NCBI RefSeq assembly: GCF_025506355.1
Contig: NZ_JANZYP010000005.1
Span: 62,001 to 126,000, forward strand
Length of the DNA stretch: 64,000 nucleotides
Source of the DNA: Sphaerisporangium corydalis
GTDB taxonomy: Bacteria; Actinomycetota; Actinomycetes; Streptosporangiales; Streptosporangiaceae
Direction: 5' to 3'
Positions 1-8,372 of this stretch are shown here, one piece after another (position 1 is the first letter of the stretch; the number at the start of each line of letters is the position of its first letter). The position numbers were made by a program, and so were the translations under genes. The notes under the pieces were generated by a model. The model searched no databases. It was not told where the DNA came from and saw only the letters and a program-made list of their open reading frames with translations.

Positions 1-545
1 AGACCATCCTCTACGCGGCGAAGGAGCATGGGATCGATCCTGCGGCGCTGATGGCCACGCTCATTTATGAGAACCTGTGGCTTGAGCCGAAGACCGGGCC
101 CATTGCACACTTGTTGCCCGGGGACTCTCATGGCGTCGCTCAAATGCAGATACCGACTGCCGACAGGCTACTGCGTAGGTATTACAAGAACACCTTGGCC
201 AAGATATATAAGACGCCCGCAGAAATTAAGAACATGTTGATCGATAATATCCAGCTGTCTATCAGGTTGGCCGCCGCGTACATGAGGTACCTCAAGGAGA
301 CGTATCGCCTTCCTGACGGGCGAGGAGGTTCCCGTCCTCTCAATGACTGGAAGGCTGCCGTCGCCTATGCCATTACGCCTGAAGACTACGTCGCATGGAA
401 GTCCGGGAAAATAAAGCCCAAGTATCCTGAGTGGCAGAAGCGAGAGTCCTATGTATACGGATGGGTAGGAGATGCGGCACGGGAGTATTGGGCGTGCCTA
501 AAGGCACATTGCCATTATTATCTTCAGGATCAAGATCGGGATTAG
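1..545 (+). CDS. Lysozyme-like (SLT-type) protein, 5'-truncated by window edge
   Basis: The reading frame is open from the first complete codon at position 3, so the true start lies before the window and about 180 residues are visible. The first visible part has the layout of a lysozyme-like or lytic transglycosylase fold: a helix ending in a glutamate (LIYENLW) that would be the catalytic acid, then a GVAQMQIP stretch like the G-x-MQI motif of SLT domains. By family knowledge this would cleave peptidoglycan glycan strands, but the match is by motif only. Codon use is strikingly A/T-richer than the rest of the window (ATA, TTA and TTT codons occur), suggesting recent acquisition. A lipoprotein gene follows 9 bp downstream on the same strand, so the two may be co-transcribed. 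Confidence 0.6.
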   Translation, partial: TILYAAKEHGIDPAALMATLIYENLWLEPKTGPIAHLLPGDSHGVAQMQIPTADRLLRRYYKNTLAKIYKTPAEIKNMLIDNIQLSIRLAAAYMRYLKETYRLPDGRGGSRPLNDWKAAVAYAITPEDYVAWKSGKIKPKYPEWQKRESYVYGWVGDAAREYWACLKAHCHYYLQDQDRD

Positions 546-554
546 TTCGCTGCG

Positions 555-1028
555 ATGAAAACTCATCGGATCTTCCGGGTGGTATCAGAAATCACCCTGC
601 TTCTTGTGCTGGTCGCGGCGTGTACCTGGGGTGATAAACACTCGGAGGCGGGCGCCGGGGCCGTGCGCGAAGTGCAGGAGATCGGGGTCAAGATGGCGGA
701 TGTCAAGTCGGATTTCATCGAGTCCGACACCCTCGTGACCAGCCGGTACATGGTATTCGACCTTGAAGCACCTCGTGCGGAGGATGCCCTCAGAAAGGGC
801 GCCGACAATCTGCGGTCAAAGGGATGGCGAGTCGAGGTGGATCGTTTCCCGGGCTCGATGTACCTGATTTCCGACCAGCTTGGGGCGGCTGTTCTTCTGG
901 AGCCTTTGGAGCAAGCCTTCGCCACCGGAGTCAACGAGGAAGTAAAGCAGGCCGCTGAAGCCGCCCGTGCGAAAGCAGGCGATCCGGGCTCCCTTTTGTT
1001 CGTGTCCCTGGAAGCTCTGCGGTCGTAG
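555..1028 (+). CDS. Putative lipoprotein of unknown function
   Basis: 157-residue protein with a basic N-terminus, a hydrophobic stretch and a lipobox-like LVAAC around residues 19-23, so it is probably a lipid-anchored extracytoplasmic protein. The remainder is soluble and charged, with an alternating beta/alpha look and a VTSRYMVFDLEAP segment, and I recognise no family. It lies 9 bp after the lysozyme-like gene and shares its lower G+C, suggesting a two-gene accessory unit. A stem-loop follows at 1064-1101. Confidence 0.65.
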   Translation: MKTHRIFRVVSEITLLLVLVAACTWGDKHSEAGAGAVREVQEIGVKMADVKSDFIESDTLVTSRYMVFDLEAPRAEDALRKGADNLRSKGWRVEVDRFPGSMYLISDQLGAAVLLEPLEQAFATGVNEEVKQAAEAARAKAGDPGSLLFVSLEALRS

Positions 1029-1063
1029 TTCGGCTTGGCGCGGCGACGGGTCCTCCACACGGC

Positions 1064-1101
1064 GACGGGGTCACCCACGCGGATATGTGGGGGACCCCGT
1101 C
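1064..1101. terminator. Stem-loop between convergent genes
   Basis: GACGGGGTC (1064-1072) pairs perfectly with GACCCCGTC (1093-1101), and an inner CCCAC/GTGGG helix extends the stem across a small asymmetric bulge. It sits between the end of the lipoprotein gene (+) and the end of the phytase-like esterase gene (-), so it probably terminates one or both. No U-tract is present. Confidence 0.5.
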
Positions 1102-1235
1102 TGGTGTTCGCCAATTCGTGGGTGACCAAAGGATCTGCCGCTTTTCCGGCAACGGCGATCGGATACCCGCTGATTCTGGTCAGGACACCGCTTGCTGACG
1201 CACTTGTCCATCCCGCATGCGGGAGGGAGTGGTGG

Positions 1236-2519
1236 TCAGCGGAGCGGGCGGTTCGTCTTGATGACGAGGAGGCGGCTGGGGACGCCGGAGTCGATCAGTT
1301 TGCCGTCGGGGCCGAAGGTGCCGAGGCCGAAGTCGTTGTCGTTGGCGACCGCGAGGGTGTCCCGGTCGAGGAGGGCGACGCCCTCCAGCTTGCCGGGGAT
1401 GCCCGGAAGGGCGGCCAGGTCGACGGTGAGCTTCTTGGCCAGCGGCTTGACCGTCGCGGGCAGGGCCGACTCCAGGCTCGGCGTGGTCGCGGCGTCGTCG
1501 TAGGTGCCGCCGAGCAGGTCGGTGGCGCCGCGCAGGTCGGCGGTGTAGAGGCGGGCGACGTTGTCGGTGCGCTCCTCGACCAGCAGCCTGCCGTCGCCGA
1601 GCCCGATCACGGCGGAGATCTTCATCGCGCTCTGGTCGCCCTCGGCCTTGGGGTCGAACGTGGTCACGTCCTCGAAGACGTAGGCGTACTCGCCCACCGG
1701 CTTGCCGGTGCGCAGGTCGACGGCGAGGATCCGGGTGGTTTTGGACGACTTGCCGGTGGACTTGTTCGGGTTGGCCAGCGGGCTCTGCAGGCCGATGTAC
1801 AGCCGGTCGCCGGACACGCCGAGGCCCTCGAAGCCGCGGTTCTGCTGCCGCTTCAGGAAGATGGCCGGCAACGTCTCGTACACGGGGTAGCCGGTCCCGG
1901 TCAGGCCCAGACCCTTCGGTACGTACCGGGCCAGGATCCGCCCGTTGGACGCGACGCGCACCAGCGACGGGCTGTACTCGTCCACCAGCCAGAACTCGCC
2001 CCTGGCGGTGCGGATGATGTCCTCGGTGTCCAGCCCGTTCGGGTCGTAGGTGAGCGGCGTCGTGCCGTCCCAGGCGTACGGCTTCTCGTCCCGGCTCTCC
2101 TGGTTGGACCGCCCGGTGATCGGCTTGCCCGCCGAGGTCTTCAGGGTGATCGTCTCGACGACCTTCGCCCTGCCATGACCCGTGGAGACGCGCACGATCG
2201 CGGGCGCGAACTCCGGCACGGGGAACGTGCGCCGCTTCTCCCCGTCGACCTCCGGCTCCCCGTTGGGCCCCCGGTCGGTGACCATCCAGTACTCCCCGGC
2301 CCGCCCCGCCGGATACAGCCCGCTGCCGACCCCGCCCAGCTTGACGCCATGATCGTCGGTGACCACCCGCCGCTCGAACTCGGCCAACGCCGGCGCGGGC
2401 AACGTCACGTCACTGACGACGCGCGTCTTCCCATGGCCGGTCGCGTACACCGGCCCTGCCGCCGCGAACGCGAACGCCACAGCCACCGAAGAAGCCAGGA
2501 CAGCGGGTACAACTCGCAT
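1236..2519 (-). CDS. Secreted esterase-like / phytase-like beta-propeller protein
   Basis: About 427 residues with a cleavable signal peptide (hydrophobic core then PVYATG). The mature protein matches the actinobacterial 'esterase-like activity of phytase family' group: a GVGSGLYPA segment, WMVTDRGPNG, an FKPEA-like ATFDPKAEGDQS, and ETLPAIFLKRQQNRGFEGL are typical blocks of that propeller fold. It probably acts on a phosphate or ester substrate outside the cell, but the true substrate is unknown. A TTG lies directly before the ATG. I chose ATG 2519 because a GAAAGG ribosome-binding site then has normal 8-nt spacing. It stands alone between convergent and divergent neighbours. Confidence 0.75.
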   Translation of the reverse strand: MRVVPAVLASSVAVAFAFAAAGPVYATGHGKTRVVSDVTLPAPALAEFERRVVTDDHGVKLGGVGSGLYPAGRAGEYWMVTDRGPNGEPEVDGEKRRTFPVPEFAPAIVRVSTGHGRAKVVETITLKTSAGKPITGRSNQESRDEKPYAWDGTTPLTYDPNGLDTEDIIRTARGEFWLVDEYSPSLVRVASNGRILARYVPKGLGLTGTGYPVYETLPAIFLKRQQNRGFEGLGVSGDRLYIGLQSPLANPNKSTGKSSKTTRILAVDLRTGKPVGEYAYVFEDVTTFDPKAEGDQSAMKISAVIGLGDGRLLVEERTDNVARLYTADLRGATDLLGGTYDDAATTPSLESALPATVKPLAKKLTVDLAALPGIPGKLEGVALLDRDTLAVANDNDFGLGTFGPDGKLIDSGVPSRLLVIKTNRPLR

Positions 2520-2744
2520 CAAGGGTGCCTTTCATGCCTTCTAACCCGAACAGCGCCCAAATCTAGCCAAATCACCTGACCATCCGATGTCCTCAAGATG
2601 AACGCTCACCATCGTCCGGCCACGGGACACACGGGTTCGAGAGCGAACTTCTGGCCGGACCTCCTCGTCTAACGACATTGACCCATGCGGGAAGAGCAGG
2701 CCGATCTCAGGGGTCAACGGTCGCCCCCGATACCAGGAGTCCCC

Positions 2745-3254
2745 ATGAGCCCACAAGCTCGTTCGTGCGGAAAAGATTCCGTCGGTAGGTTATTGATCAT
2801 GGTGGTCTGTACGTTCTCCCTGGTGGCATGCATTGCATTACCTGGCGACCCCATGCCGCGACCAGTGGGAATCGGTCGTGCCGATGACGGGCGTATCAGA
2901 TTCATCGTCGCACTGTGTGCCGGTGAACGGCTTTCGTCTTTCCAGGTGACCGACCATCAGACGGAACAGCTCATCTGGGCGGTATCTCGCCCGGTCGACG
3001 CGATGGGCAAGGGCCGCCAGATCACGCTCGGCGACGTGAGAGGCTTCGAGGCCCTCGAAGTTCCGCTGCCGCCTGAACTGCCGGAGAACATCGACGCGAC
3101 GGCCCGGTTGGCGGATGGCCGGAGTTTCGGATCTGCCTTTGTGATAACCGAGATTTCCCCCGATCTCGCCGGCGCCCAGCGTGTTCTGGGCATCGAGAGA
3201 GTGGAAATTTCGGAAAATGAATTCTTCGAAGAGATCGATGATGGGTTCTGCTGA
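2745..3254 (+). CDS. Putative lipoprotein of unknown function
   Basis: 169 residues from ATG 2745, which has AGGAG 6 nt upstream. An in-frame ATG 20 codons earlier lacks a good site. A hydrophobic segment ends in SLVAC, a lipobox-like motif around residue 27. The body contains FIVALCAGERLSSFQV and an acidic C-terminus with a final cysteine. This resembles small secreted proteins of unknown function common in Streptosporangiaceae, but no named family is recognised. Its G+C is lower than the adjacent genes. Confidence 0.6.
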   Translation: MSPQARSCGKDSVGRLLIMVVCTFSLVACIALPGDPMPRPVGIGRADDGRIRFIVALCAGERLSSFQVTDHQTEQLIWAVSRPVDAMGKGRQITLGDVRGFEALEVPLPPELPENIDATARLADGRSFGSAFVITEISPDLAGAQRVLGIERVEISENEFFEEIDDGFC

Positions 3255-3283
3255 TCCGACAATGGTGACGCGCGGGCGCTTCG

Positions 3284-4000
3284 TCAGGTCGTCCAGATTC
3301 GCAGGGGGCCGATCGGGGTGAAGTTCTGGGACAAGGGGGAGTCGAGGTCGTCGGGGCGGTCGTAGGCGACCAGGGGGTGGGCGGGGAAGAGGGCGGTGGC
3401 CATGGTGACGGCGCCTTCCCAGGCGGCGGGCAGGTCGCAGCCGGAGGCGAAGACGTTGGAGACGCCGACCGCCTGGCCGCTGTCGTTCAGGACCGCGCCG
3501 CAGACGATGTCGCCCTCGATGCGGCCGGCCAGGAGGGCGACGCCGGGCTCGGTCAGTAGCGCGGCCGGGAACAGGCTCTCGTCCAGCCCGCTGAAATGGT
3601 TGGACTCCCAGTCCTGCAGCTTGATTTCCGTCGTGATCACCGCCCAAGAGATGGGGTCGCCGGTGACGGCGCGCAGGCGGTCGGCCGATGTGGCCGGGCC
3701 GGGTGGCCGCATGATCCACTGGGCGTCGAACAGGACGCGGAATCCGGCTCCCCGCAGGTCAAGGTCGGCGAAACTGTCCTTGACGGACGCTTCGGCTGAG
3801 TCATGGTCGATGGCCGCGAGTATCTCCTCCGAGGATGCCTCCGGGGCCAGGGTCACCGCGTCCGGATAGAGAACCGGCGTCCGCCGCGCGCTCGACCAGA
3901 AGGACTCCCCGAAAGTGCCAGGCATGCCATGCGCCCGGCACATCACCTCACACCACTCCGCATTGTTCCGCGCCGCCGCTGGCACCCACCTGTCACTCAT
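3284..4000 (-). CDS. Hypothetical protein with GNAT-like C-terminal region
   Basis: 238 residues, no signal or membrane segment, so cytoplasmic. The C-terminal half (from GVALLAGRIEGD through VGVSNVFA to PLVAYDRPDDLDSPL and FTPIGPLRIW) has the strand order of a degenerate acetyltransferase: internal beta hairpin, helix, then a 'Y-x-x-x-(D/E)-D-L' segment and a final 'G-PL-R-W' strand. The acetyl-CoA binding Q/R-x-x-G-x-G/A motif is not clear, so activity is doubtful. The gene stands alone, convergent with the lipoprotein at 2745-3254. The start is the first ATG, and the ribosome-binding site is weak. Confidence 0.6.
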   Translation of the reverse strand: MSDRWVPAAARNNAEWCEVMCRAHGMPGTFGESFWSSARRTPVLYPDAVTLAPEASSEEILAAIDHDSAEASVKDSFADLDLRGAGFRVLFDAQWIMRPPGPATSADRLRAVTGDPISWAVITTEIKLQDWESNHFSGLDESLFPAALLTEPGVALLAGRIEGDIVCGAVLNDSGQAVGVSNVFASGCDLPAAWEGAVTMATALFPAHPLVAYDRPDDLDSPLSQNFTPIGPLRIWTT

Positions 4001-4224
4001 ACCGAAATCATCCAGGCAGCCCTCATTCGCCGCATCATTTTTATCGCCGGTCGAGGGGAGGTGTTAACGCAGGGGACATCCGGGTGACATGGGTTGGTTA
4101 CATAGGTCGAGGTCACAGTGTGTGAGGGCGGGACATTATCTGGGGCGGGTGGCCGACCTACGCTGGCGGGAAGCTGTGTGATCTAGGTCCTGGCACAGCG
4201 GTCTCAGCTGCGGAGGTACCCCCC

Positions 4225-5679
4225 ATGATCCATCCGCGTCCCCTGGCCGTATCCCGACTCCGGTTCGTGTTCGTCGTTCTGGTCGCTCTGCTCGGGGCGA
4301 TGGTGGCGGTGGTGCCCAGGCCGGCGAGTGCCGCCTCGCTCACGGCGGTGAGCGGGTTCGGGTCCAATCCCGGCAACCTGTCCATGTACAGCTACCGCCC
4401 CGACGGGTTGCCCTCGGGGGCGCCGCTGGTCGTGGCGATGCACGGGTGTACGCAGAACGCGACCGACTACTTCGGGCACTCCGGCTGGCAGAAGTACGCC
4501 GACCTGTGGAAGTTCGCGCTCGTACTGCCCGAGCAGAAGTCCGGCAACAACGGTCAGTCGTGCTTCAACTGGTTCCTGCCGGGCGACACCGCCCGAGGGC
4601 AGGGCGAGGCGCTGTCGGTCAAGCAGATGGTCGACTACGCCGTGGCCAACTACGGCAGCGCCGCCTCCAAGGTGTACGTGACCGGGCTGTCCGCCGGTGG
4701 CGCGATGACCAGCGTGATGCTGGCCACCTACCCCGACGTCTTCGCCGGTGGCGCGGTGATGAGCGGCATCGCGTACGGCTGCGGCACCGACCAGGTCAGC
4801 GGCACGCTGTGCCTGTCGCAGAACAAGGGGTACTCGGCGCAGAAGTGGGGCGACCTCGCGCGTGCCGGATATCCCGGCTACAGCGGGACCCGTCCGCGGG
4901 TCGCCATCTGGCAGGGCACCAGCGACTACACCGTCTACCCGTTCAACGCCGACCAGCTGCGTGACCAGTGGACGAACGTGGCGGGCGTCTCCCAGTCGCC
5001 GACCGGCACGTCCAGCCTCCCCGGCGGCACCACGCTGAAGGAGTACGGGTCGGCGGTGAAGGTGTACACGATCAGCGGCATGGCGCACGGCCTGCCGGTG
5101 AGCCCCGGATCGGCCGCCGACCAGTGCGGCAGCACCGGCGCGTACTACATCAGCACCATCTGCTCGTCGTACTACGTCGCCACGACCTGGGGGTTGAACG
5201 GTGGTGGCACGACCCCGCCGCCGGGCGGGCCGTCCGCGCCGGGCGGGCTCGCGGTCACCGGCGTCACGGGAGCCAGCGTCTCGCTGTCGTGGAGCGCGGT
5301 CTCCGGGGCGGCCGGCTATCACGTGTACCGCAACGGCACCCGGGTGACCACGTCGGCGGTGAGCGGGACGACGTACACCGACGGCGGCCTGACGGCCGGC
5401 ACGGGCTACAGCTACGCGGTCAGCGCGGTGAACTCCGCGGGGACCGAGGGCGCGCGGTCGGGCACGGTCACCGGTACCACCACCGGATCGGGAGGCGGTG
5501 GCACGTGTGTGACGTCCAGCAACTACGCGCACACCACCGCGGGCCGCGCGCACGTCTCCGGGGGCCTCACCTACGCCAACGGCTCCAACCAGGCCATGGG
5601 CCTGTGGAACGTGGCGGTCACCCACACCCTCCGCCAGACGGCCACGAACTACTGGGTCCTCGCCGACGGTCAGTGCTGA
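4225..5679 (+). CDS. Extracellular PHB depolymerase family esterase with FN3 and C-terminal binding domain
   Basis: 484 residues. A signal peptide of about 37 residues ends at PASA. The catalytic alpha/beta-hydrolase domain follows: oxyanion region VVAMHGCTQN (about 69-78), lipase box GLSAG with nucleophile Ser156, acid in GTSDYTVYP, and His in GMAHGLPV. After a GGGTTPPPGGPSAPGG linker comes one fibronectin type III domain (SVSLSWSAV ... YHVYRNG), a Gly linker, and a C-terminal domain of about 55 residues beginning CVTSSNY, like substrate-binding domains of PHB depolymerases. By family it hydrolyses polyhydroxyalkanoate or related polyester or feruloyl esters outside the cell. GGAGGT lies 7 nt before ATG 4225. 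Short tandem repeats follow the stop codon. Confidence 0.9.
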   Translation: MIHPRPLAVSRLRFVFVVLVALLGAMVAVVPRPASAASLTAVSGFGSNPGNLSMYSYRPDGLPSGAPLVVAMHGCTQNATDYFGHSGWQKYADLWKFALVLPEQKSGNNGQSCFNWFLPGDTARGQGEALSVKQMVDYAVANYGSAASKVYVTGLSAGGAMTSVMLATYPDVFAGGAVMSGIAYGCGTDQVSGTLCLSQNKGYSAQKWGDLARAGYPGYSGTRPRVAIWQGTSDYTVYPFNADQLRDQWTNVAGVSQSPTGTSSLPGGTTLKEYGSAVKVYTISGMAHGLPVSPGSAADQCGSTGAYYISTICSSYYVATTWGLNGGGTTPPPGGPSAPGGLAVTGVTGASVSLSWSAVSGAAGYHVYRNGTRVTTSAVSGTTYTDGGLTAGTGYSYAVSAVNSAGTEGARSGTVTGTTTGSGGGGTCVTSSNYAHTTAGRAHVSGGLTYANGSNQAMGLWNVAVTHTLRQTATNYWVLADGQC

Positions 5680-5689
5680 TGGGCGGAAA

Positions 5690-5776
5690 CCGAGTGCCGG
5701 CGGCCGGAGGTTCAGTGTCGGCGGCCGGAGGTCCTGTCCTGGCGGCCTGAGGGTTCAGCGCCTGACGGAGGTCGCC
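5690..5776. repeat. Short tandem repeats (~21-22 bp) after PHB depolymerase gene
   Basis: Roughly four diverged units built on CGGCGGCCGGAGGTT-like sequence run from just after the stop codon toward the end of the convergent GNAT gene. The first unit resembles the sequence around the stop codon itself (CAGTGCTGATGGGCGG). See the finding on stop-codon-derived repeats. Confidence 0.55.
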
Positions 5777-5796
5777 TGCTCCGCCCCCGCCGCTGG

Positions 5797-6330
5797 TCAG
5801 CGGGGGTGGGGTGCGTCCAGGAGCTTGTAGAAGATGGTGGTCGAGCGGAGGGTGCCGGCGGTGTCCTGGGCGTAGGCGGGGATGGCGCCCGACTCGGTCC
5901 AGCCGCCGGTGCGGTAGAAGTGCTCGGCGGGGCTGCCGGTCTCGGTGTCCAGCAGGAGCAGGGTCAGGCCCGCGTCGGCCGCCGCCTGTTCCAGGGCGGC
6001 GAGCAGCCGCCGGCCGAGGCCCCGGCCCTGGGCGTCGGGGTGGACCATCAGCTTGGCCACCTCGCCGCGGTGCCGGCCGTTCGGGATGCGTTCCAGCTTG
6101 AGCTGGACGGTGCCGAGGACGCGGTCGTCGTCGCGGGCGACCCACACGATGAGGTGGCCCTCGGCCACGGCGGGCACGAGGTTCTCCCACCAGGTCACGG
6201 CGGCGTCCGGGGCGAGCGGGGCGAGGAATCCGACGGAGGCGCCGTCGTGCACCACGTCGGCCATCAGGCCGGCCAGCTCCTTGGCCGCACCGGCCAGCTC
6301 AGGGGGGGACGGTCGACCGATGTTCAGCAT
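5797..6330 (-). CDS. GNAT family N-acetyltransferase
   Basis: 177 residues with the full GNAT signature: acidic/hydrophobic beta4 (VLGTVQLKLERI), beta4-alpha3 with the acetyl-CoA pyrophosphate-binding motif VHPDAQGRGLGRRLL, and the beta5 LLLLDTETGSPAEHFY ending in FYRTGGW. The substrate is unknown, and related proteins acetylate amino acids or small amines. The ATG at 6330 has no Shine-Dalgarno sequence, but TACGCT lies 7 nt upstream, consistent with a leaderless transcript. It is divergent from kynU with 72 bp between them. Confidence 0.85.
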   Translation of the reverse strand: MLNIGRPSPPELAGAAKELAGLMADVVHDGASVGFLAPLAPDAAVTWWENLVPAVAEGHLIVWVARDDDRVLGTVQLKLERIPNGRHRGEVAKLMVHPDAQGRGLGRRLLAALEQAAADAGLTLLLLDTETGSPAEHFYRTGGWTESGAIPAYAQDTAGTLRSTTIFYKLLDAPHPR

Positions 6331-6402
6331 GGAGGAGAGCGTAACGTCTTCCCTGGTGACGGGCCCCTGCCGGTGGGGCCTCAGGCAAGAGGGCGCGGGT
6401 AC

Positions 6403-7587
6403 ATGACGGACTTGAGCGAGCGGGCGGCCGAGCTGGACGCCCGGGATCCGCTGGCGTATCTACGCGCGGAGTTCGATCTCGATCCCGGGGTGGTCTATCT
6501 GGACGGGAACTCGCTGGGCGCGCCGCCCCGCAGGGTGGCCGCCCGGGTGGGCGAGGTCATCCACCAGGAGTGGGGGCGGCGGCTGATCAGGTCGTGGCAG
6601 GAGACCTGGTGGACGGCGCCCGAGCGCGTGGGGGAGAAGATCGCCCCGCTGGTGGGGGCGGGCCCCGGGCAGGTCGTGGTGGCCGACTCGACCAGCGTCA
6701 ACATCTTCAAGGCCCTGGTCGCCGCGATCAGGCTGACCCCCGGGCGGGACGAGATCGTGGTCGACGCGGCCACGTTCCCGACCGACGGGTACATCGCGGA
6801 GTCGGTGGCCGAGATGACCGGCAAGGTGCTGCGCCCCGTGATGCCCGACGACCTCGGTGACGTGCTCGGCGACCGGACGGCGGTGGTGCTGCTCAACCAG
6901 GTGGACTTCAAGACCGGCCGCCTGTACGACATGGCCGCCGCCACCGAGCGCGTGCACGAGGCGGGGGCACGGGTGGTGTGGGACCTGTGCCACAGCGCGG
7001 GCGTGCTCCCCATCGAGCTGGACGCGCTGGGCGTCGACCTCGCCGTCGGGTGTACGTACAAGTTCCTCAACGGCGGCCCTGGCGCCCCGGCGTTCATCTA
7101 CGTGCCGCGCCGCCTGCAGGAGTCGTTCCGCCAGCCGCTGTCCGGCTGGGGCGGGCACCGGGACCCGTTCGCCATGACCCCGGACTACGTGCCGGACCCG
7201 GGGGTCGCGCGGGCGCGGGCCGGGACCCCCGACATCCTGTCGCTGCTCGCCCTGGAGGCCGCCCTGGAGGTCTGGGACGGCGTGGACCTCGCCGGCGTCC
7301 GGGCCAAGGGGCTGGCGCTGACGGGGTTCTTCATCGAGTGCGTCGACGAGCTGGCCGGGGACACGGTCGAGGTGATCACCCCGCGTGACCAGCGCAGGGG
7401 CCATCAGGTGTCGTTGCGGCACCCGGACGCGCGGGCGCTGGTGCCCGAGATGACCGCCCGCGAGGTGATCGGCGACTTCCGCGACCCGGACGTGCTCCGC
7501 TTCGGCTTCGCGCCGCTGTACAACGGGTACGCCGAAGCGCTGCGTGCCGCCCGCACCCTGGCGGACGTGCTGGCCACCTGGTCCTGA
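6403..7587 (+). CDS. kynU: Kynureninase
   Basis: 394 residues, normal length for bacterial kynureninase (about 400-420). PLP-dependent fold type I enzyme that hydrolyses L-kynurenine to anthranilate and L-alanine in tryptophan catabolism. Diagnostic segments: VYLDGNSLGAPP near the N-terminus, WDLCHSAGVLPIELD with the PLP-ring Asp, and CTYKFLNGGPGAPAF carrying the Schiff-base lysine. HRDPFAMTPDY and RAGTPDILSL follow as in the family. ATG 6403 has AAGAGGG about 9 nt upstream. No kynA or kynB is visible nearby, so the rest of the pathway, if present, is elsewhere. Confidence 0.94.
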   Translation: MTDLSERAAELDARDPLAYLRAEFDLDPGVVYLDGNSLGAPPRRVAARVGEVIHQEWGRRLIRSWQETWWTAPERVGEKIAPLVGAGPGQVVVADSTSVNIFKALVAAIRLTPGRDEIVVDAATFPTDGYIAESVAEMTGKVLRPVMPDDLGDVLGDRTAVVLLNQVDFKTGRLYDMAAATERVHEAGARVVWDLCHSAGVLPIELDALGVDLAVGCTYKFLNGGPGAPAFIYVPRRLQESFRQPLSGWGGHRDPFAMTPDYVPDPGVARARAGTPDILSLLALEAALEVWDGVDLAGVRAKGLALTGFFIECVDELAGDTVEVITPRDQRRGHQVSLRHPDARALVPEMTAREVIGDFRDPDVLRFGFAPLYNGYAEALRAARTLADVLATWS

Positions 7588-7617
7588 CGAGAGGCCCGGG
7601 CGCCTGGTCCTGACGAG
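7577..7617. repeat. 15-bp direct repeat spanning the kynU stop codon
   Basis: CCTGGTCCTGACGAG occurs at 7577-7591, where it contains the kynU stop TGA, and again perfectly at 7603-7617, a 26-bp period. The second copy is untranslated. It belongs with the other 3'-end duplications in this window. Confidence 0.75.
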
Positions 7618-7698
7618 GTGCCGTGATCAGCCGGGGACGCTCGCGGTCCCCGGCCGTACGGGGTCCCCGGCGCGGGCCGCGAGGCGGGAGCCGGCCGG

Positions 7699-8151
7699 TC
7701 AGTCGCCGATCGAGGTGCAGGGGCGGCTGCGGAGGTCGGTGACGTAGTCGTCGGGGGCGCCGGCCTTCTCGGCGGCGTCGGCGAGGATGCCCAGATAGCG
7801 GGCGGAGGGCAGGCCGCCCTCGTACTCGTCAAGGACGTAGAACCACGCGACGATCTCGCCGTCGAGGGTCGCCACCCGCAGCTTGACCTTGTGGTAGAGC
7901 CCGAGCGCGGCCCCCTCCCACTGGTCGAGGGAGGACTCGTCCCATTCGGGCACGTCGTAGAGGACCACGAAGACGTGGTCGTCGGGGTCCTCGGCGATGG
8001 AGGCGAGCGCGCCCTCCCAGCCGACGTCCTCGCCACCGAAGGTCAGGCGCCAGCCTTGCAGCCAGCCCGTCCCGCGCATGGGCGAATGAGGAGCCCTCTG
8101 AGCCATCTGCTTGGGGTCCATGTTGCTGCCATAGGCGGCGTAAACAGGCAC
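7699..8151 (-). CDS. Gamma-glutamylcyclotransferase-like (GGCT/AIG2 fold) protein
   Basis: 150 residues if translated from GTG 8151. The open frame extends further upstream, but the fold begins at VPVYAAYGSNMDP, the Y-G-S-N-x-x phosphate-loop motif that defines the GGCT-like fold, so I place the start there. SVYDVPEWDE-like and DGEIVAWFYVLDEYEGGLPS segments provide the catalytic-Glu strand region. Family members release 5-oxoproline from gamma-glutamyl peptides or related amides, and the actual substrate is unknown. No clear ribosome-binding site precedes GTG 8151, so it may be leaderless. Divergent from the flavoprotein gene at 8373. Confidence 0.8.
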   Translation of the reverse strand: MPVYAAYGSNMDPKQMAQRAPHSPMRGTGWLQGWRLTFGGEDVGWEGALASIAEDPDDHVFVVLYDVPEWDESSLDQWEGAALGLYHKVKLRVATLDGEIVAWFYVLDEYEGGLPSARYLGILADAAEKAGAPDDYVTDLRSRPCTSIGD

Positions 8152-8372
8152 GGTACACAAGAGTAATCCAAGATCGGTGCGCTGATCCGGCCAGGCGGGT
8201 CCAACACGCGTGTCGATCGTGGTGAGAGGCGTTCTTTCTTCCGGTGAAGGGCGTCGGCAGTCGTGGATTCGTAGGGGTTTTTGTCGGGGAATCGCGCTTT
8301 TTACCGGCCTTCGGGGCTTCTGATCAAGTATTGAACCCCGGGCACCCCGCGTCATGCGGGACAATAGGGTAT

